A stretch of DNA of 64,000 nucleotides. It comes from Synchiropus splendidus. Its lineage: Eukaryota; Chordata; Actinopteri; Syngnathiformes; Callionymidae. Below are positions 32,701 through 50,889 of this stretch, one piece after another; position 1 is the stretch's first letter, and each line of letters opens with the position of its first letter. The stretch lies in assembly GCF_027744825.2 (NCBI RefSeq), contig NC_071347.1:13329501-13393500 (forward strand), given 5' to 3'. The notes under the pieces are model-generated. The model had not been told where the DNA came from and did not search any database. It saw nothing but the letters and a program-made list of their open reading frames with translations. The position numbers and the translations under genes were made by a program.

Positions 32701-35700
32701 GTAAAAAACTTTGGTTGGGTGTACTGTATTCCAGTTTTTATTAATACTTGATACTGTATTATGATGAAGGATCATGGCCCACAGCCCTCACCATGCTTGC
32801 TAGAATTAAGGCGCCAATCCAAGCTTCTATCAGACAAAAAAAATGCTTATTATTAATGTTAATTACTCTGTTAATTATTCTGACAGATATGATGAAATGT
32901 GGAAAAAATATCTCGTGTTATGTATCAGATACTTATTTGTTTACAGTTTAGGTCTGGAACGACGAATCTTGGAAATCTAATCTCCAATGTAGAAAAACTG
33001 AGTCGGTCAAGGTCCCTTTGAGTCGTGCCACTTGTCCTTGTCTGTCTTCATAAATAAAACATACAAGGACACAAGCCAGAGCTCTGGATGGAATCCTTGC
33101 TCGGAAATAATAACAGTTCGTATAAGACTAACTCATTTGTCAAATCAGTGAGGCTTTGCGTTGAAGTAAAGAACCACATCAACCTAACTCTGACCTTGGG
33201 ACTTGAGGGGTAAGACATCTCACTGGTGTTGGAGGAGTAAAGGCCTCCACGGGGGAGGTAGCCACCCGTTTCCCACTCACTCCTGTGTTCCGGGGGGCTG
33301 GGGGGTTGCTGGACATGATGTTGATGATGATGCTGTCGATACCCGTTCAGGGCGCCAACTCTGGAATCTGACTGCTGTGGCGGTGGAGGAGGTGGTGGAG
33401 GCGGAGGAGGTGGGGGTGGAGGAGGAGGTGGCGGTGGAGGAGGTCGAGGGGCAGGCTGCGGGGAAGAAGGGGGTCGTGATGCCTGAGACGCCGGAGGATA
33501 GCGAGAGGTGGGATGACGTGAAATCTGTCGAGACGGGTGGTAAGTCGGGTGAGGCTGGCGGCCATGGTTCCTTAAGGTGGACGGAGCAGATGGCTGCTTC
33601 CTAGTGTTGGGGGGAGAAGGTGCTCGGCGCTGGGGGAGCGCTTGTTGGGGAGGGGCAGAGTAATTGGGGATGGTTGGGTTCAGCTTGGGTGAAGGTGGAG
33701 GGAGAGGTAAGGGAGGTGGAGGTTGGCTGCTGCTGGGCTGGGTGGGAGCGAGTCGCTTCATAGGGCCTCTCAGGCTCTGGTCCACCTCATCCAAGTTAAT
33801 GTCATCCAGGTCAGTGGTGGCCAAGTGGAGCCCCCCAGGGAACCGCTTCACACTGGGCTCGGATCCAGGAGAGCGAGGCGGTGACAACTTACGGTCAGAT
33901 TAAAGGACAGAGAGAAGAAGTGGTGGAAGTGTTTTTGTTAAATCCAAAACATTTTACAACCGACACAGAGCCAAAAGAACAGCCCTCCCACTCTCAAGCT
34001 CTCTGTACCTCAGGTGACTCATTCTCCACACAGGAGATTTGCTCTAAGCGAGTTTGACAAAGACGCTCGACCCAGTGCTGCACTTTCTCAGACTCCTCCA
34101 GGTCTTCTCTCTCTGTCTCTGAAACCTGTGCGAGGCAGTGCAGTACACATCAGACAACAGAAATCCTTCCTTATGCTTCGAAAACCAGGCACACACCAAC
34201 TGTGACTCACAGGTCATACAGTGGAGTGAAATTCTTTAGGCAACGCACGACTGATGCTCAGACATTAGAAGGACATTACAAAAGAAAATAAGTCAATGGA
34301 TCACTCCTTCCATACCTCCTGCACGAGCCTATTAATTTTCAGTTGCTTCTCTTTCTCATACATTTCTTCCTTCTCCTTGGCCAGTTTGAGCTCAAACTCC
34401 ATCTCCTTCTTGTTCTTCCTCAGCTCCTGCAGCGTGTCTGTGTTGGAGGTTTTCTTCTTTTTCTTCTTCTTGTCACCTTTCTGTGGTTCATCCGTTAGTC
34501 AATGCAAAAACTGCCGAACCTCACAGCAAGACATGCAAATAGGCTTCACAACATGAGTCACCCGACACGCCATCTTTCCCCTTACTCAAACAAAGGCTGT
34601 CAAAAGCATCTCTGATATCAATCTCAACACAGCAAGCAAGTCAACAGTACCTTACGTAGAGATGGCAGCTTTCCTTCATAGCGGTAAAACCAGCCAAATG
34701 CTATAAATACAGATGGAGGCAAGTCATGAAGTTATTTGGAGAAGGTACACACCGTATACTAGAGATGGGTCGGTGAGGTATCATGAAACAGTCCTGCAGG
34801 GCGATGAAAGAGTGTCCTCATTTTGAGACACCACAACATGGCGCTCTTGGTTTAGAAATGATGAGAGGCTTCCATGAATTGGTTGTTCAAGTCGAAACAT
34901 TTTACAGCAGACAGTGCCACCTGTGGCCTCTGAAAACCAGGACACTGTTTCATGAAACCCCATCGAACCATCATTACCTTATACATCAATTGTCTTAAAT
35001 ATCAAATCATACAAATCCCAGCTCTCAACTCAAAAAACGTGTTCAATCCATTTTCAACCCTTTATGACTAGTGGACTGCCACTTACTGCTACCGTTTATA
35101 CATAATAAATAAGCTTTCCTGACCTTAATTGTACATGACAATGTGCTCTGCTGCTGTACTACAAACCGCTGCTGTTTAGATAAACCTTGAAGCTTTTGTA
35201 GGATTCCATCCCTGAGAAAACCCTGGGAAAAAGCCAGCGACGGTGGAGAAATCCCAGCACAAGTTGCCCTTATGTTGCGAAAGCGCTGGGGACAACACTG
35301 AACTGAGGGAACGCTTTGTGACCAGCCTGTCTGTTACATATGAAAATGAAGAATGAAAGAACACTCAGGAGAAAAAAAGGTTTGTCACATGCTCAAAATT
35401 TATATTCATTCTGAAGATTAATAAAGACAATAACAATTAATATGTTCAGTCAGAGATGATTGACAAGAAATTGACCTCCACCTGAAGCTTCCTCCCCAGG
35501 GACCCAAATATAACTTGTCTATAAAGAGGAGCACAATATTTGCTCTTTTAAAACGGAGCGGCTACAGAGGGTGTGAAAAAAGCATCACATAAAAGCATTT
35601 TAAAGGATTCTGGTTGTCGACAACCACTGCACTTAAGTTTAAACACATGGAACGCCACATACTGATCAGTCACGGGTCTAAAACCTTGAAATCTACTCCA

Positions 35701-38700
35701 TCATTATGCAAGTGTCCTGTTGATCCAATCCGGTTGTCAGAGGAAATCTGGTACACTGCTATTTATACACTGCTGCTTGTGACACTAGACAGCTGAGGAC
35801 TCCAGACTCACGTGTCTCCTCTGCTTTTCCTCAGAAACAGAGTCACCTCCTTCAGCTTCGAGGAAGGAAACACCAGCACAGCACACAGACGGAAGAGGGA
35901 GGAGGACAGCATGCAGGGAAAGGAGCAGCAGTTATTTCTACTAGCTAGTTTAGAGAAAGTGAAAGGACATTCATGCGATAATAAAATGAGATCGACTTAC
36001 GAGAACTTTTGGCTTTTTGGGAAGTTTTAGCTTCAGGTGGAGCAGGAGACGGACTCTTAGGTGTGCGGGGACTTTTAGGACTCTTCGGTCTCTCCTGGGC
36101 TCCCCAGTCTTCGGTCCACTCCCTGTACTGTTTCTTTTCCGCAGCCTCAATCCTGCAAAAAAGTCAGCAATAAAATCCCCCGGACAGCTGGGCTGAAAAG
36201 TCAATTGAATACCTCTCCATCTCCTTTTTATAGCGGGCTTCTTCCTCTGCAGTTTTCTGAGAGATCTCCATCTTCCTCCTGATCACAAATCATGACTTGT
36301 TTCAGCAACACGAGGAATATTTTCCGTGAAAAGTACCGACTCAGCAGAACACAATTCGCCTGCATAAATTTCACACTGAGATTTTCAGCCATCAAAGACC
36401 TCAGCAAAATCAACTGTGTCCTCAGAAAATGTATCGGGCAATTGTAATAATGCAAACTGGAGGAGCACGCTGAGCTGGAAATGAGTTTCACAAAGTAAAA
36501 ATATTCATGATGAAGTGTTGCCACAAAGATGTGAATGTTATATTTCACTGCCAGTTGAGGTACACTCAACGTGAACCTCCATTGTCATAGGAACAGCAAT
36601 TGTCCAGAAGAAGGTGCAGGTTTCCGACTCTTACTGTCTCTCCATCTCTTGCTGTTCCTTTAGGATTTTGTTGGTCTCCAGGGCGACCCTCTTCTGGTGC
36701 ATCAACTCCTGCCTGTCCAGCTCCCTGCGCGCCTCTACTGCCAAACGCTCCTCATCTGTCATGAACAGCTCGGCGCCCTGCGTGAGCCAGAACAGCCAGA
36801 CGACATGAAGGCTCACAAGCATCCTGTCCACAGTCATGAAGCTCAGTAACTCTGGCAGCCATCATGTGTGTTTAGAGGCGCTGTCCTCAGGACCTGATGA
36901 ATACCATGCACTGTTTTCATGTGATTCTCAGATGATATACGTTATAGAAAGAGAAATTTAGAAAGATAAGGATGAGAATTCAGAACAAGGCCAACACTGA
37001 CAAAAGGTATGGAAACATTTATCTGGGCAGCAGCAGTTTTTTTTCCATTAATATTATTTACTCACACATAAGTGAGTCTCACACGAATATTAACATGCCG
37101 TTTGCAATAGATACACATACAGGTGTCACAAACAGAGACAAAAGAACCTCTCACTTCTTCTCAAATTCCCAGAATTTTGTAGCCTTTAACAGCAGCCCTA
37201 AACAGGATGTTACTGATGTTAGGCGGCTACTATCTGCCGTATTGTTTTTGCAAGTGAATGTCTTATAGACATGTTAGTAAGCACAATAATGTACCACACC
37301 GTCAATATAAAGCATAAATATATTATATATATTTCTTTGTTTTTGCATAGAAACCTTTGATATATTACATGACAAATTAAGCGAAAATCACAAGATTTCT
37401 GTGTACACCAAGGTCAGCGATTTGTAAATTAGAAACATAGTGTACTAGATGGCTTAAGCCTTCTTTGGAGCATGTCCAGCGTTCATAAGGTCACTATTTC
37501 GTTCATGAACACCACACACTGCCCCCTATGGACTGACTTTGGCACTACTCTGTGTACGACATATTACATTCTTCAGAATAAAACGATAAAACGCCACTGT
37601 TAAGATAACAATAATCTAGATAATATAGATAATGTACACTATATAATAAATGTAAATGTAATATAGTTTAACTAAAACGGTGCCTGTCCAGGAAGATTGA
37701 GGGAGAACGAAACGGCTAAGCAAACAATGAAGAGAATAACAAACAGCATGTTACTTATTTCTATTCATCAGCACAGCGATCCGGAGGTAAACAAGCCGCT
37801 GGGAGAACTGACTGAAGATAAATGCAGCAGTGAGCCACGCTTAAGCACAGGCTGCGTAAAGTGATGTCGACATGGACCATTAATCTGGACGGAGCAGGAA
37901 GGCAAGCAAACAAACAAGGCCATCTCGAGGTTTGAAAACAGCTCGCTCGGATAACCCTCAGTAGAATGGGTGTTTGACTACATGTAGACGGTTAAAGGTC
38001 TGGAACAAGTGTAACAGAAGAGCAGAGAGTGGTGGATGAAGAGCGCATGAACTCGCTAAGAGAAGCGAAAAACTCTTACCGCTCCAGTCAGGACAGTGAT
38101 GGTCAGACTCCTGCTGCTCTTCAGCACTCTCACAGCCTACGAATGCAAAAGATTTTACACTTCTTACAGCGGTAAGGGCTTAGAAAAATACACAGAACAA
38201 GACGAAAGATGGGACCAGCCAAAATTTATTGGGCTGTAAAATCGCCATCAAGCTTGGCAAATTTACCAACCGCCCCTCAGCTTTTGGCTGCTGGAGCACA
38301 ATTTTTTCTGTTCAGTGAGCAGGACAAAGACAGGCACGCACGATGATACAGCTCCAACAACTGCTGAGAATGTTGTTTTCAAATGCTTTTAAATGACGCT
38401 ACCAGACTTACCTCAGTATGGTCCACATTAGTAAAGTCCACCCCATTGACCTCCACAATCTGGTCGCCAACCTGAAACATGGCGGGATATATGAGGCTCA
38501 CAACTGGACAGCGGTTCGACAGAGATTCGCCGTCTACTTACCTGCAGTCCCACTTCTGCAGAAAGAGAGCCCGGCTTCACGTTGCTGATGTAGATGCCTG
38601 GCTTCTGAGTAGGGCCGCTGGAGATGCTGATGCCCATGCCGGTAGTGCCCACCAGGCTGAGGAAAACCTTCTTCTCCTTGATTTCTTTACCTCCGATCGA

Positions 38701-39635
38701 GGCCAAGCCTGCCACACTTGATTTCTTCTCCTGCAAGAGAAAAGATTATAAGCACTACATGTGGAGAAGATTTCTATAACCACATGAACAATTTCTTACT
38801 CCAGATTCAGAGACAAACTGGTCGACGTACTGCCATTTGAGGGGCTCCTCTGTTGAGCTGATGGAAAGGAAGCAATATTAAAACCCAGCATAGTTGCAAT
38901 GGAGCAGGTATCTTTAAAACATGTACCTCTTCACAGGGATCATCCCAACGTCTGCATGAGAAGAATAAACGTTAATATTTGTGATGCATCTTAAACGATG
39001 AGCACTCGATGGGGTTTTGTTGGACGTACGTCTGACTTTGAGTGAAACAATCTTGTTGGCCTTGATGAGACTGATGACCTCCTCGTGGATACAGGAAGAA
39101 ATGGAGTAGCCGTTGATCCGAACAATCTCATCCCCGACCTAAGCAGGGACAGTTCAGGTGAGTCAGAGGGCAGAAGAGATCAATACCTGGAGGGAAATGA
39201 AGCTCAGAAACATTGGAAATATAAAAATAAAACTGATCTGAGGAATGAGATCAGTAGAAACGGGAAAGTTGTTGTTCATGTATCTCTCAATACTGAACAA
39301 TATCGCATCAGTCCTTCAGCTGAATGAGGGCGAAACGACGGTGGCGCCTTGCCACCATCTTGTGGACAGATGTGGAATTACAACGCAACAACTCAGCCTG
39401 ACCCTCATGGTCAATGCTGTGCTCACAAACTCCACAGACAATGGCCTTCATTATGTGACGTTTGGGACTGTGCCAAAGTAGTTTCAGCTGTTAGTGATGG
39501 TCACTCACAAACGGTATTTGCAAATAGGTGAACCAGCCTGAGCAGATGGTTAGTCAGTCAGAACAAAGAGGTAGTGAGTCTGAAAATAAAGAACTTTTTA
39601 AGGACAGTTTAGAACTTGACTATACAGGTAATTTC

Positions 39636-39672
<37 letters not shown>

Positions 39673-42575
39673 TTTATAGGTGTAAAAAGAGCAGTTCAGT
39701 CATGGTAAGTCATGGTCAGCAGAAGACAAGGGATAGCTAGATAGAAATCAAGGTTATTAGTTTTTTTTGGTAAATGAATGTGAAGGAGGGAAAATGTTAA
39801 ATCATAGTGCAAGTTTCAACTTTATCAAAATAACTTTTTTTTAAATACATGACACAAAAGGCAGACAGCTGCGGCTGTGAGAATCACACAACTGTAGGCT
39901 TATAACTGTACATGAATAAAATAGTGAGTGAAAATAGTGAGTGAGAGAGAAAGGAGATTGAGGTATCCAATGAGACGATCACCTAGACAGGTGTTCAGAC
40001 TGACAGATGACGATATATAGCACAGTAAGATGGTTCATTTCACAGATAAATACCTGCAGATCCACCTTGTCAGCCTGACCATCTTTAACAATTTGTGAAA
40101 TGTAGAGACCGCAGCCGAATTCCAGCCCTCCTCTGACACTCAGACCAAGTCCGTCCCGATGCATGCGATCCAAACGCACCTCTTTGAGTTTTCTGCAGAG
40201 ATGTGAAGCAAGGTGTGTGAGCTACAATGAAGAGAGCAAGCAGCACAGCAGAACAAGCACTGAACCTACCGGGATCTCTTGGGCGTAAGCAAGTCGTACT
40301 CGACCTGGTGTTTGAGTGGGATCAGAGGTCGGATGGCATCAAAGAGAGGTAGGCGCTTTGGTTCATTGATGACCAACTTTAAGTCCCCAACAAGAACAGG
40401 CAAATCCATCGACCTGTGCAGAGAGAACAGCAAATCTAAACCCATAAATCCAAACTATGATTGTTATTATATATTATATTCAAGTTTTTACACTCTCCAC
40501 TCACAAGAACTAGTTGGCAGCACACCTAATAAGATCATGCCTATCTGCTATAAGCCTTCCACACAATAGATAAGATCACAGCTATAGCAAGCACAAGAGA
40601 ATACATGGGTTCAAAACAAAATCTGTCCACCTGGTCTTCCACTTTAATAATGCACGAACGGCAGTTCACCAGGGTTAGGAGGATGGACATAAAAAGAGCT
40701 TTTGTGAAGAGCTGGTCATGCTTAACAGGCCTCAGTGGAAACTCATCAGCAGCTTAGCCAAAGAAACCATAACCATCCAGCTACACACAGACAACAGAGA
40801 AAGAGATCTGAAGCCCTTTGAGCCCAGGACTGCAGAGGGAAAACTATAGTTTTTTTTTATTAATAAATGCTGTTCTACACTACTGAGACTTAAATGATTT
40901 TTTTGTACTGCACACATGAGGTTTGACAAGCCCAAGAGTGTAAAATGGTGGGGTGTCGTACCCCAGTCTTTGCCTCTTGTTCAAGTTCAAGCCTCTTGAA
41001 AATGCTTGAAACTAAACACTACGCTATAATTTTGTTTTTTGTTTACATCATCTATTGAAAGCAATGGTCACCCAGCAACTCAAATACCAACTCACACACA
41101 AAGAAAAACCTGTTATTCAGACCAGACAGGAGGAAATACATTTGAGCAAATTCACGAATTGACAGTTTTGAGGCAGGATGAAAAGAGGTCATGGAACTGC
41201 AAACAAATGGTTATGCTAGTGAATACACCATCAAAGGTCAAGACAATTTGAACAGATGACTTACTGGTGGTACATGCGGAGGACGTCATACAGGTAATCC
41301 TTTTCTGCCTCATTTTCAATCAGCAGCTCGACCTGCAACAACAAACACTTGTTTTTCTCCTGCAACAAAAAGATGGGCATCCTCTGGGAGTGCTCCCACC
41401 TGATGGCGGCTCAGCTGCCTAAGGATGGTTTTGAGGAAACGCTTTGGCCATTCACAGATATAACACATTTCCCTAGGTTTGGCTAAACTCTGCTCGAAAA
41501 GGACGGACACCCTGTGGACGGAGCCAGACTCCTTTGCAGCCGCAGGATGGGATAATGGTGGCACTGCTGAGGAGGTGGCGGTGGGAAGGTGAGTAGTGTC
41601 GTCTTACATCTCAGACACAACTGATGTTGAATATTCACGCTCACTATACGCTTCAACACATGGAAATAGAGCGTAACTAAGCTGTAAGGATCAGCATCTT
41701 AAGAGTTAAACTGCAGGCTCTCTGACTGATCTATTCGGTTTATGATTATTCCACACAGCTGGGTGGACTCTGAGATGAAGCCATTTATAGGCGTCATAAA
41801 CCTGCCACTCCTGCAGCCGTGACACTGGTCAGACTTTAGAACCATAAACTGAGGGGTGTATTAGATTACTGAACACATTTTCACTCTGATGGCTGTATTT
41901 TTCAACACCAGACAATAAGAGGCAAATCTGCATTTAAGCATAACTTAAATGGAACAACAACAAAGATGTTTTGTGCTTTACGCTGAGTCTAATAAATTCC
42001 CCATCCACTTCCCCAGTTGCTCATTTCAAGACGCCTTTATTATTCAGTGTTATGGTCTGTTCTTCTATAGCGAGGAGCAGCACAGATGGCTGCATGTTGA
42101 TCCCACAGAAGCAGCAAACATATCAGGTTTCCTTTCTCTGTCATACCCTCAGTGACTTAAACCATGAGCTGTCGTCAAATAAATATACTCACAACACTAT
42201 TTATTAGTGATTCACAACTGAAAACCGAATTCAAACGTGTACTATTAGTTCAAAAATATATAAACAAAACAGACGAAATACACGTGAAGGTAAATTCACG
42301 GTGATATTCAATGCTTTCAGGTTTAGTTTCTGTTCTCCGGGAACATACATTCATTGATGGAAAACACTCCTCAGCCATAAAAGCCGATAGTACAGTAGTT
42401 TAATCGTGATGGTTGATGCGAACCAGGCCAGTCCGCGCAGCATCCAACCTGAACAACACCTGAACTTAGCAACAAGAGGTTCGACTGACAAGAACAAGAA
42501 GAGGAAAGGGGAGTCGGAACAAAATACTTAGCTCCTCACCTTATGTCTGAATTCGCGCGCGACCTTACGTTCCAT
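29764..42575 (-). CDS. ush1c: Harmonin (Usher syndrome 1C protein homologue), long b-type isoform
   Basis: PDZ scaffold that links cadherin-23, protocadherin-15, myosin VIIa and actin in hair-cell stereocilia and microvilli. Exons in order: 42575-42540, 41332-41265, 40413-40270, 40192-40054, 39138-39030, 38951-38927, 38857-38800, 38730-38542, 38471-38412, 38136-38080, 36777-36635, 36278-36213, 36152-36001, 34700-34651, 34480-34316, 34125-34009, 33887-33195, 32281-32153, 31526-31461, 30831-30790, 30676-30623, 30550-30451, 30024-29915, 29823-29764. They join without a frame break into 943 codons plus TAA. Domains seen: N-terminal helical domain ([12 protein letters not shown] onward, 1-82); PDZ1 (about 86-168, GLGLSVRGG); PDZ2 (about 210-292, GMGISISSG); charged coiled coil (296-415); a second Lys/Glu-rich coil (433-526) after a [14 protein letters not shown] block; the Pro-rich PST region (527-757); PDZ3 (about 852-935). 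The C-terminus is YEDEV, unlike the mammalian end. Exon 32153-32281 is the least certain; it rests on an SKPVM motif and phase. Confidence 0.95.
29765..33194. other. ush1c 3' introns
   Basis: Introns between the last seven exons. They contain an A-run near 30850-30870 and a segment near 31870-31935 that repeats sequence at 3369-3411 and includes the palindromic motif ttattaacag. The 913-bp intron 32282-33194 carries no further exon that I could place by phase and homology. Confidence 0.5.
31870..31950. repeat. Dispersed repeat with ttattaacag core, second copy near 3369
   Basis: The stretch taattactggttattaacag and its flanks (tctaaacaac before, taaataagc after) occurs here and at about 3369-3411, almost identical over some 43 bases. 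Here it is followed by a second inverted-looking unit (gtttattaacagtttgttta). Two copies 28 kb apart at this identity suggest the end of a dispersed mobile element that I cannot name. Confidence 0.5.
33195..33887 (-). CDS. ush1c: ush1c PST exon (proline/serine/threonine-rich) of the long harmonin isoform
   Basis: A single 693-bp exon encoding harmonin residues about 527-757. It opens with [16 protein letters not shown], a block shared with mammalian harmonin b, and then turns Pro/Ser/Gln-rich with a run of about 24 prolines. In mammals the PST region belongs only to the b isoforms and is needed for F-actin bundling. The plus strand over the proline run is a G-rich GGA/GGT repeat, which explains the antisense open frame at 33203-33604. 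The exon is in phase 0 at both ends and could be skipped without a frame change. Confidence 0.85.
34760..34976 (+). mobile_element. hAT-like MITE, copy 2
   Basis: Element of 217 bp flanked by 8-bp direct repeats ccgtatac (34752-34759) and ccttatac (34977-34984). The inverted ends resemble copy 1 (left TAGAGATGGGTCGGTGAGG). It lies in ush1c only 59 bp upstream of the 34651-34700 exon, so it sits next to that exon's branch-point region. Both CTCF-like cores are degraded in this copy. Confidence 0.8.
35856..38079. other. ush1c middle introns
   Basis: Apart from the exons at 36001-36152, 36213-36278 and 36635-36777, this region shows no gene. The 1.3-kb intron 36778-38079 is AT-rich around 37320-37660 and includes the unique segment tgccccctatgg near 37530, whose reverse complement resembles part of a CTCF core. 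No transposon ends were recognised. Confidence 0.5.
39139..40053. other. ush1c intron 4 with an AT microsatellite
   Basis: An intron of 0.9 kb. It contains an AT dinucleotide tract at about 39639-39670 and T/A-rich runs. Open frames on the plus strand here (39085-39531) are antisense to the gene and unsupported. Confidence 0.6.
41333..42539. other. ush1c intron 1
   Basis: A 1.2-kb intron between the 12-codon first coding exon and exon 2. I see no repeat or exon in it. Confidence 0.6.
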
Positions 42576-42767
42576 CCCTCAAGGAAAGGCCGTCGGTAAC
42601 AAGACAATACGGACCTGTTTCCAGAGAACTTGGACCGAATCCTGCGTGAGAGCGACCGGGGTCAGAGAGTCAAGTTGACGGCAGTGAGACCTCGGCTTCC
42701 GGTTTTGAAAACCCAGCCAACGAAGAGGATTTTTTTTAGCAGAAGATACATAAATATTGATTAGAAA

Positions 42768-42796
42768 GGGGGGGGGGGGGGGGGGGGGGGGGGGGG
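42768..42796 (+). repeat. Poly-G run (29 G)
   Basis: An unbroken run of 29 guanines, about 195 bp upstream of the ush1c ATG. Such a run can form a G-quadruplex. Its exact length is doubtful in any assembly. Confidence 0.9.
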
Positions 42797-43139
42797 AATC
42801 GCCAGCTGCGCCAAAAAAAGTGTTTACCACACCTATTGTATAATAAACGAGCTTTTATTTTGAAAAATAATGTAACGTGCATCGCCAGAATGAAGATACG
42901 AGTTGATTTCAGCCAAAGTGGACAAAGTAATATGTGTTCCAGAACATGACACTAACTGTTTTAATATGCACTGTTCTTATTTATTTCATATAAATTCCAA
43001 ATCGCAACATTTGATTGCCTGACGACAGCGTTCTTCGTTCCCTGCCGTTAGATGGCGACATAGTGCACTGAAGTTTCTCACGAAGAAGAAGCTGAGGGCA
43101 AACTTCCGTGTTTTAAATTTTCGGTGGCAACAACAACAG

Positions 43140-43509
43140 ATGACGCTTCCATTCTCTGCTTCCTTAAATAGACAAGTGAGTGATTTCGTAGCCGTTCACA
43201 ATACGAATATTGAAACCTTAATAATGTGCATGTTCTGGCTGCATTGTTGCTTCGCTTCAAGTGTGCGATCCGCCTTCTTATGACGTGAAGAATAGCTTTG
43301 AATTTTTTTCATGTAGTTCATTGCGTATTTAAAAAAAACCTAATTCATTTAAACTCTGTAAACTGTATTTGAAAAAAACCCGCTCCGTGCCACCTTCGAA
43401 CTATAGATACAATTCTTTCTACTCAGAATGTAATTTGTCTTCATGCTGCTACAGTATTTAACCATGTATTTTTAAATTTTATTTTACTTTATGTTAGGTG
43501 CTTTCCTGA
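43140..43509 (+). promoter_or_regulatory. Upstream ORF in the ccdc77 5' leader (spliced)
   Basis: In the spliced leader (43140-43175 joined to 43498 onward) an ATG at 43140 opens a 15-codon frame. It ends at TGA 43507-43509, one base before the ccdc77 start at 43511. Such a short upstream frame abutting the main start could modulate translation by reinitiation. It depends on the first exon being transcribed as I infer. Confidence 0.4.
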
Positions 43510-43510
43510 C

Positions 43511-46236
<2,726 letters not shown>

Positions 46237-46277
46237 GAAGTTTTGGTTTTTGTGTGTCTGGACTTGCATTTTATACC

Positions 46278-46283
46278 AATAAA
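46278..46283 (+). terminator. ccdc77 polyadenylation signal AATAAA
   Basis: Canonical hexamer 42 bases after the ccdc77 stop codon, followed by a T-rich stretch. Confidence 0.75.
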
Positions 46284-46689
46284 GATTTCTTTAATCTCAT
46301 TAGCAGCATCATTACACACACACAAAAAATAACGGAGTAATTATATTGTTTCTATTCTTCTTACAAAAGGGAAACGTTGGTTGTTATGGGAGCATAGTGT
46401 AACATTAGAGACATAAAAGACATACACAAATAAATGACTCAGCACTAACACATATTCCATTGTAATAATTGAATACTGTTTATTATGAGAACATGTTCTA
46501 TACTATTATTCCCACATCAGATATTAATACAGGTACATGCATGACTTTATCCAAAGGTGTGGAACACTCACAGTCAACTGTGGATGTAGAAATGTACTTG
46601 TGGCAGTGACAGCAAAACTGGGTGTGTTTCAAAACTGCAGGAATAATGCATTCATCTTCATCTTGAACTGAAATGAATGGGAAGCCAAA

Positions 46690-46990
46690 GCAAATAACCA
46701 TGGACCTTGGTCAACATGGAGGAGACATTCTGCCATCCCATAAGGACCCAGAGACCTGCAGGTCGGATCAGAGGCGACCCTTGGTCATGGACTGTTTGTC
46801 CCTCTTGTCGATCCAGACCAGAACCTCCCGTCACAGGAACAACTTCTTCCCCTCGGCCATCAGACTTTTACTTCTACTATTTTATTTTATTTTATTTATT
46901 GACAGCACTTTATTCCGATGCACTTTCCTAGTTGGTGGGATCCCCACTGACCATGGCAATAAATTTGATTCTGAATTCTGAATTTTGAAT
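46690..46990 (+). mobile_element. L2-like LINE 3' end
   Basis: Translation contains RRPLVMDCLSLLSIQTRTSR and then HRNNFFPSAIRLL, the usual last residues of the ORF2 product of fish L2-type LINEs. It is followed by a T-rich 3' UTR (ttattttattttatttattg) and a tail of attctga repeats (46970-46988), which is how these elements end instead of a poly-A. It is 5'-truncated and the frame continues without the normal stop. Between ccdc77 and hdhd5. Confidence 0.75.
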
Positions 46991-47099
46991 TTGCAAGTTG
47001 CACTCAGAAAGGAAAATGCTTAAATACGGAATAAACCATTAACATTTAAATTGAATTACCCGAACGAACACTTGTCGCATTACTTTAACCACTTTTACG

Positions 47100-47352
47100 C
47101 GTAGATAATTCTAAAAATATACGACGAATATAGTTTGCGCCGTGACGTAGTGTCAGTAGCCGGCTGGCGCATGCGTGTTGTGTCCAATCGATGAGCCACC
47201 GAACAATGACGGCTAAGCTAACAACATGATGTGTCCAGAGAAGCACAGTGTTGGTGCTCTCTGTCTTCGGGTTTGATCTGTGGTGACGTGTGGCTTCGGC
47301 TCGTAGCTCTTTGATTCTGTTTCCTCCCCGTCTTTCTTCCATACCCGGCGAC
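47100..47352 (+). promoter_or_regulatory. hdhd5 promoter and leader with an NRF-1-like site
   Basis: The site gcgcatgcgt at 47167-47176 matches the core of the NRF-1 consensus (TGCGCATGCGCA). NRF-1 drives many nuclear genes for mitochondrial proteins, which fits the proposed mitochondrial location of HDHD5. The interval is moderately CpG-rich and lacks a TATA box. The binding site is predicted only. Confidence 0.45.

Positions 47353-50889
<3,537 letters not shown>

Larger units (their letters stand above)
42576..43510. promoter_or_regulatory. Shared divergent promoter region of ush1c and ccdc77
   Basis: The ush1c start codon (minus, 42575) and the ccdc77 start codon (plus, 43511) face away from each other over 935 bp. 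A likely non-coding first exon of ccdc77 ends at 43175 (donor acaa|gtgagt) and splices to 43498. The region includes a run of 29 G at 42768-42796. No TATA box stands out. The shared-promoter reading is inferred from geometry alone. Confidence 0.55.

Noticed and set aside
33203..33604. Plus-strand 133-codon open frame rich in Gly/Glu/Val
   Set aside because: It is the antisense shadow of the ush1c proline-rich exon; the G-rich repeat keeps several frames open.
47290..47352. Upstream extension of hdhd5 exon 1
   Set aside because: The frame is open upstream, but there is no ATG before 47353; the apparent first codon is not ATG.
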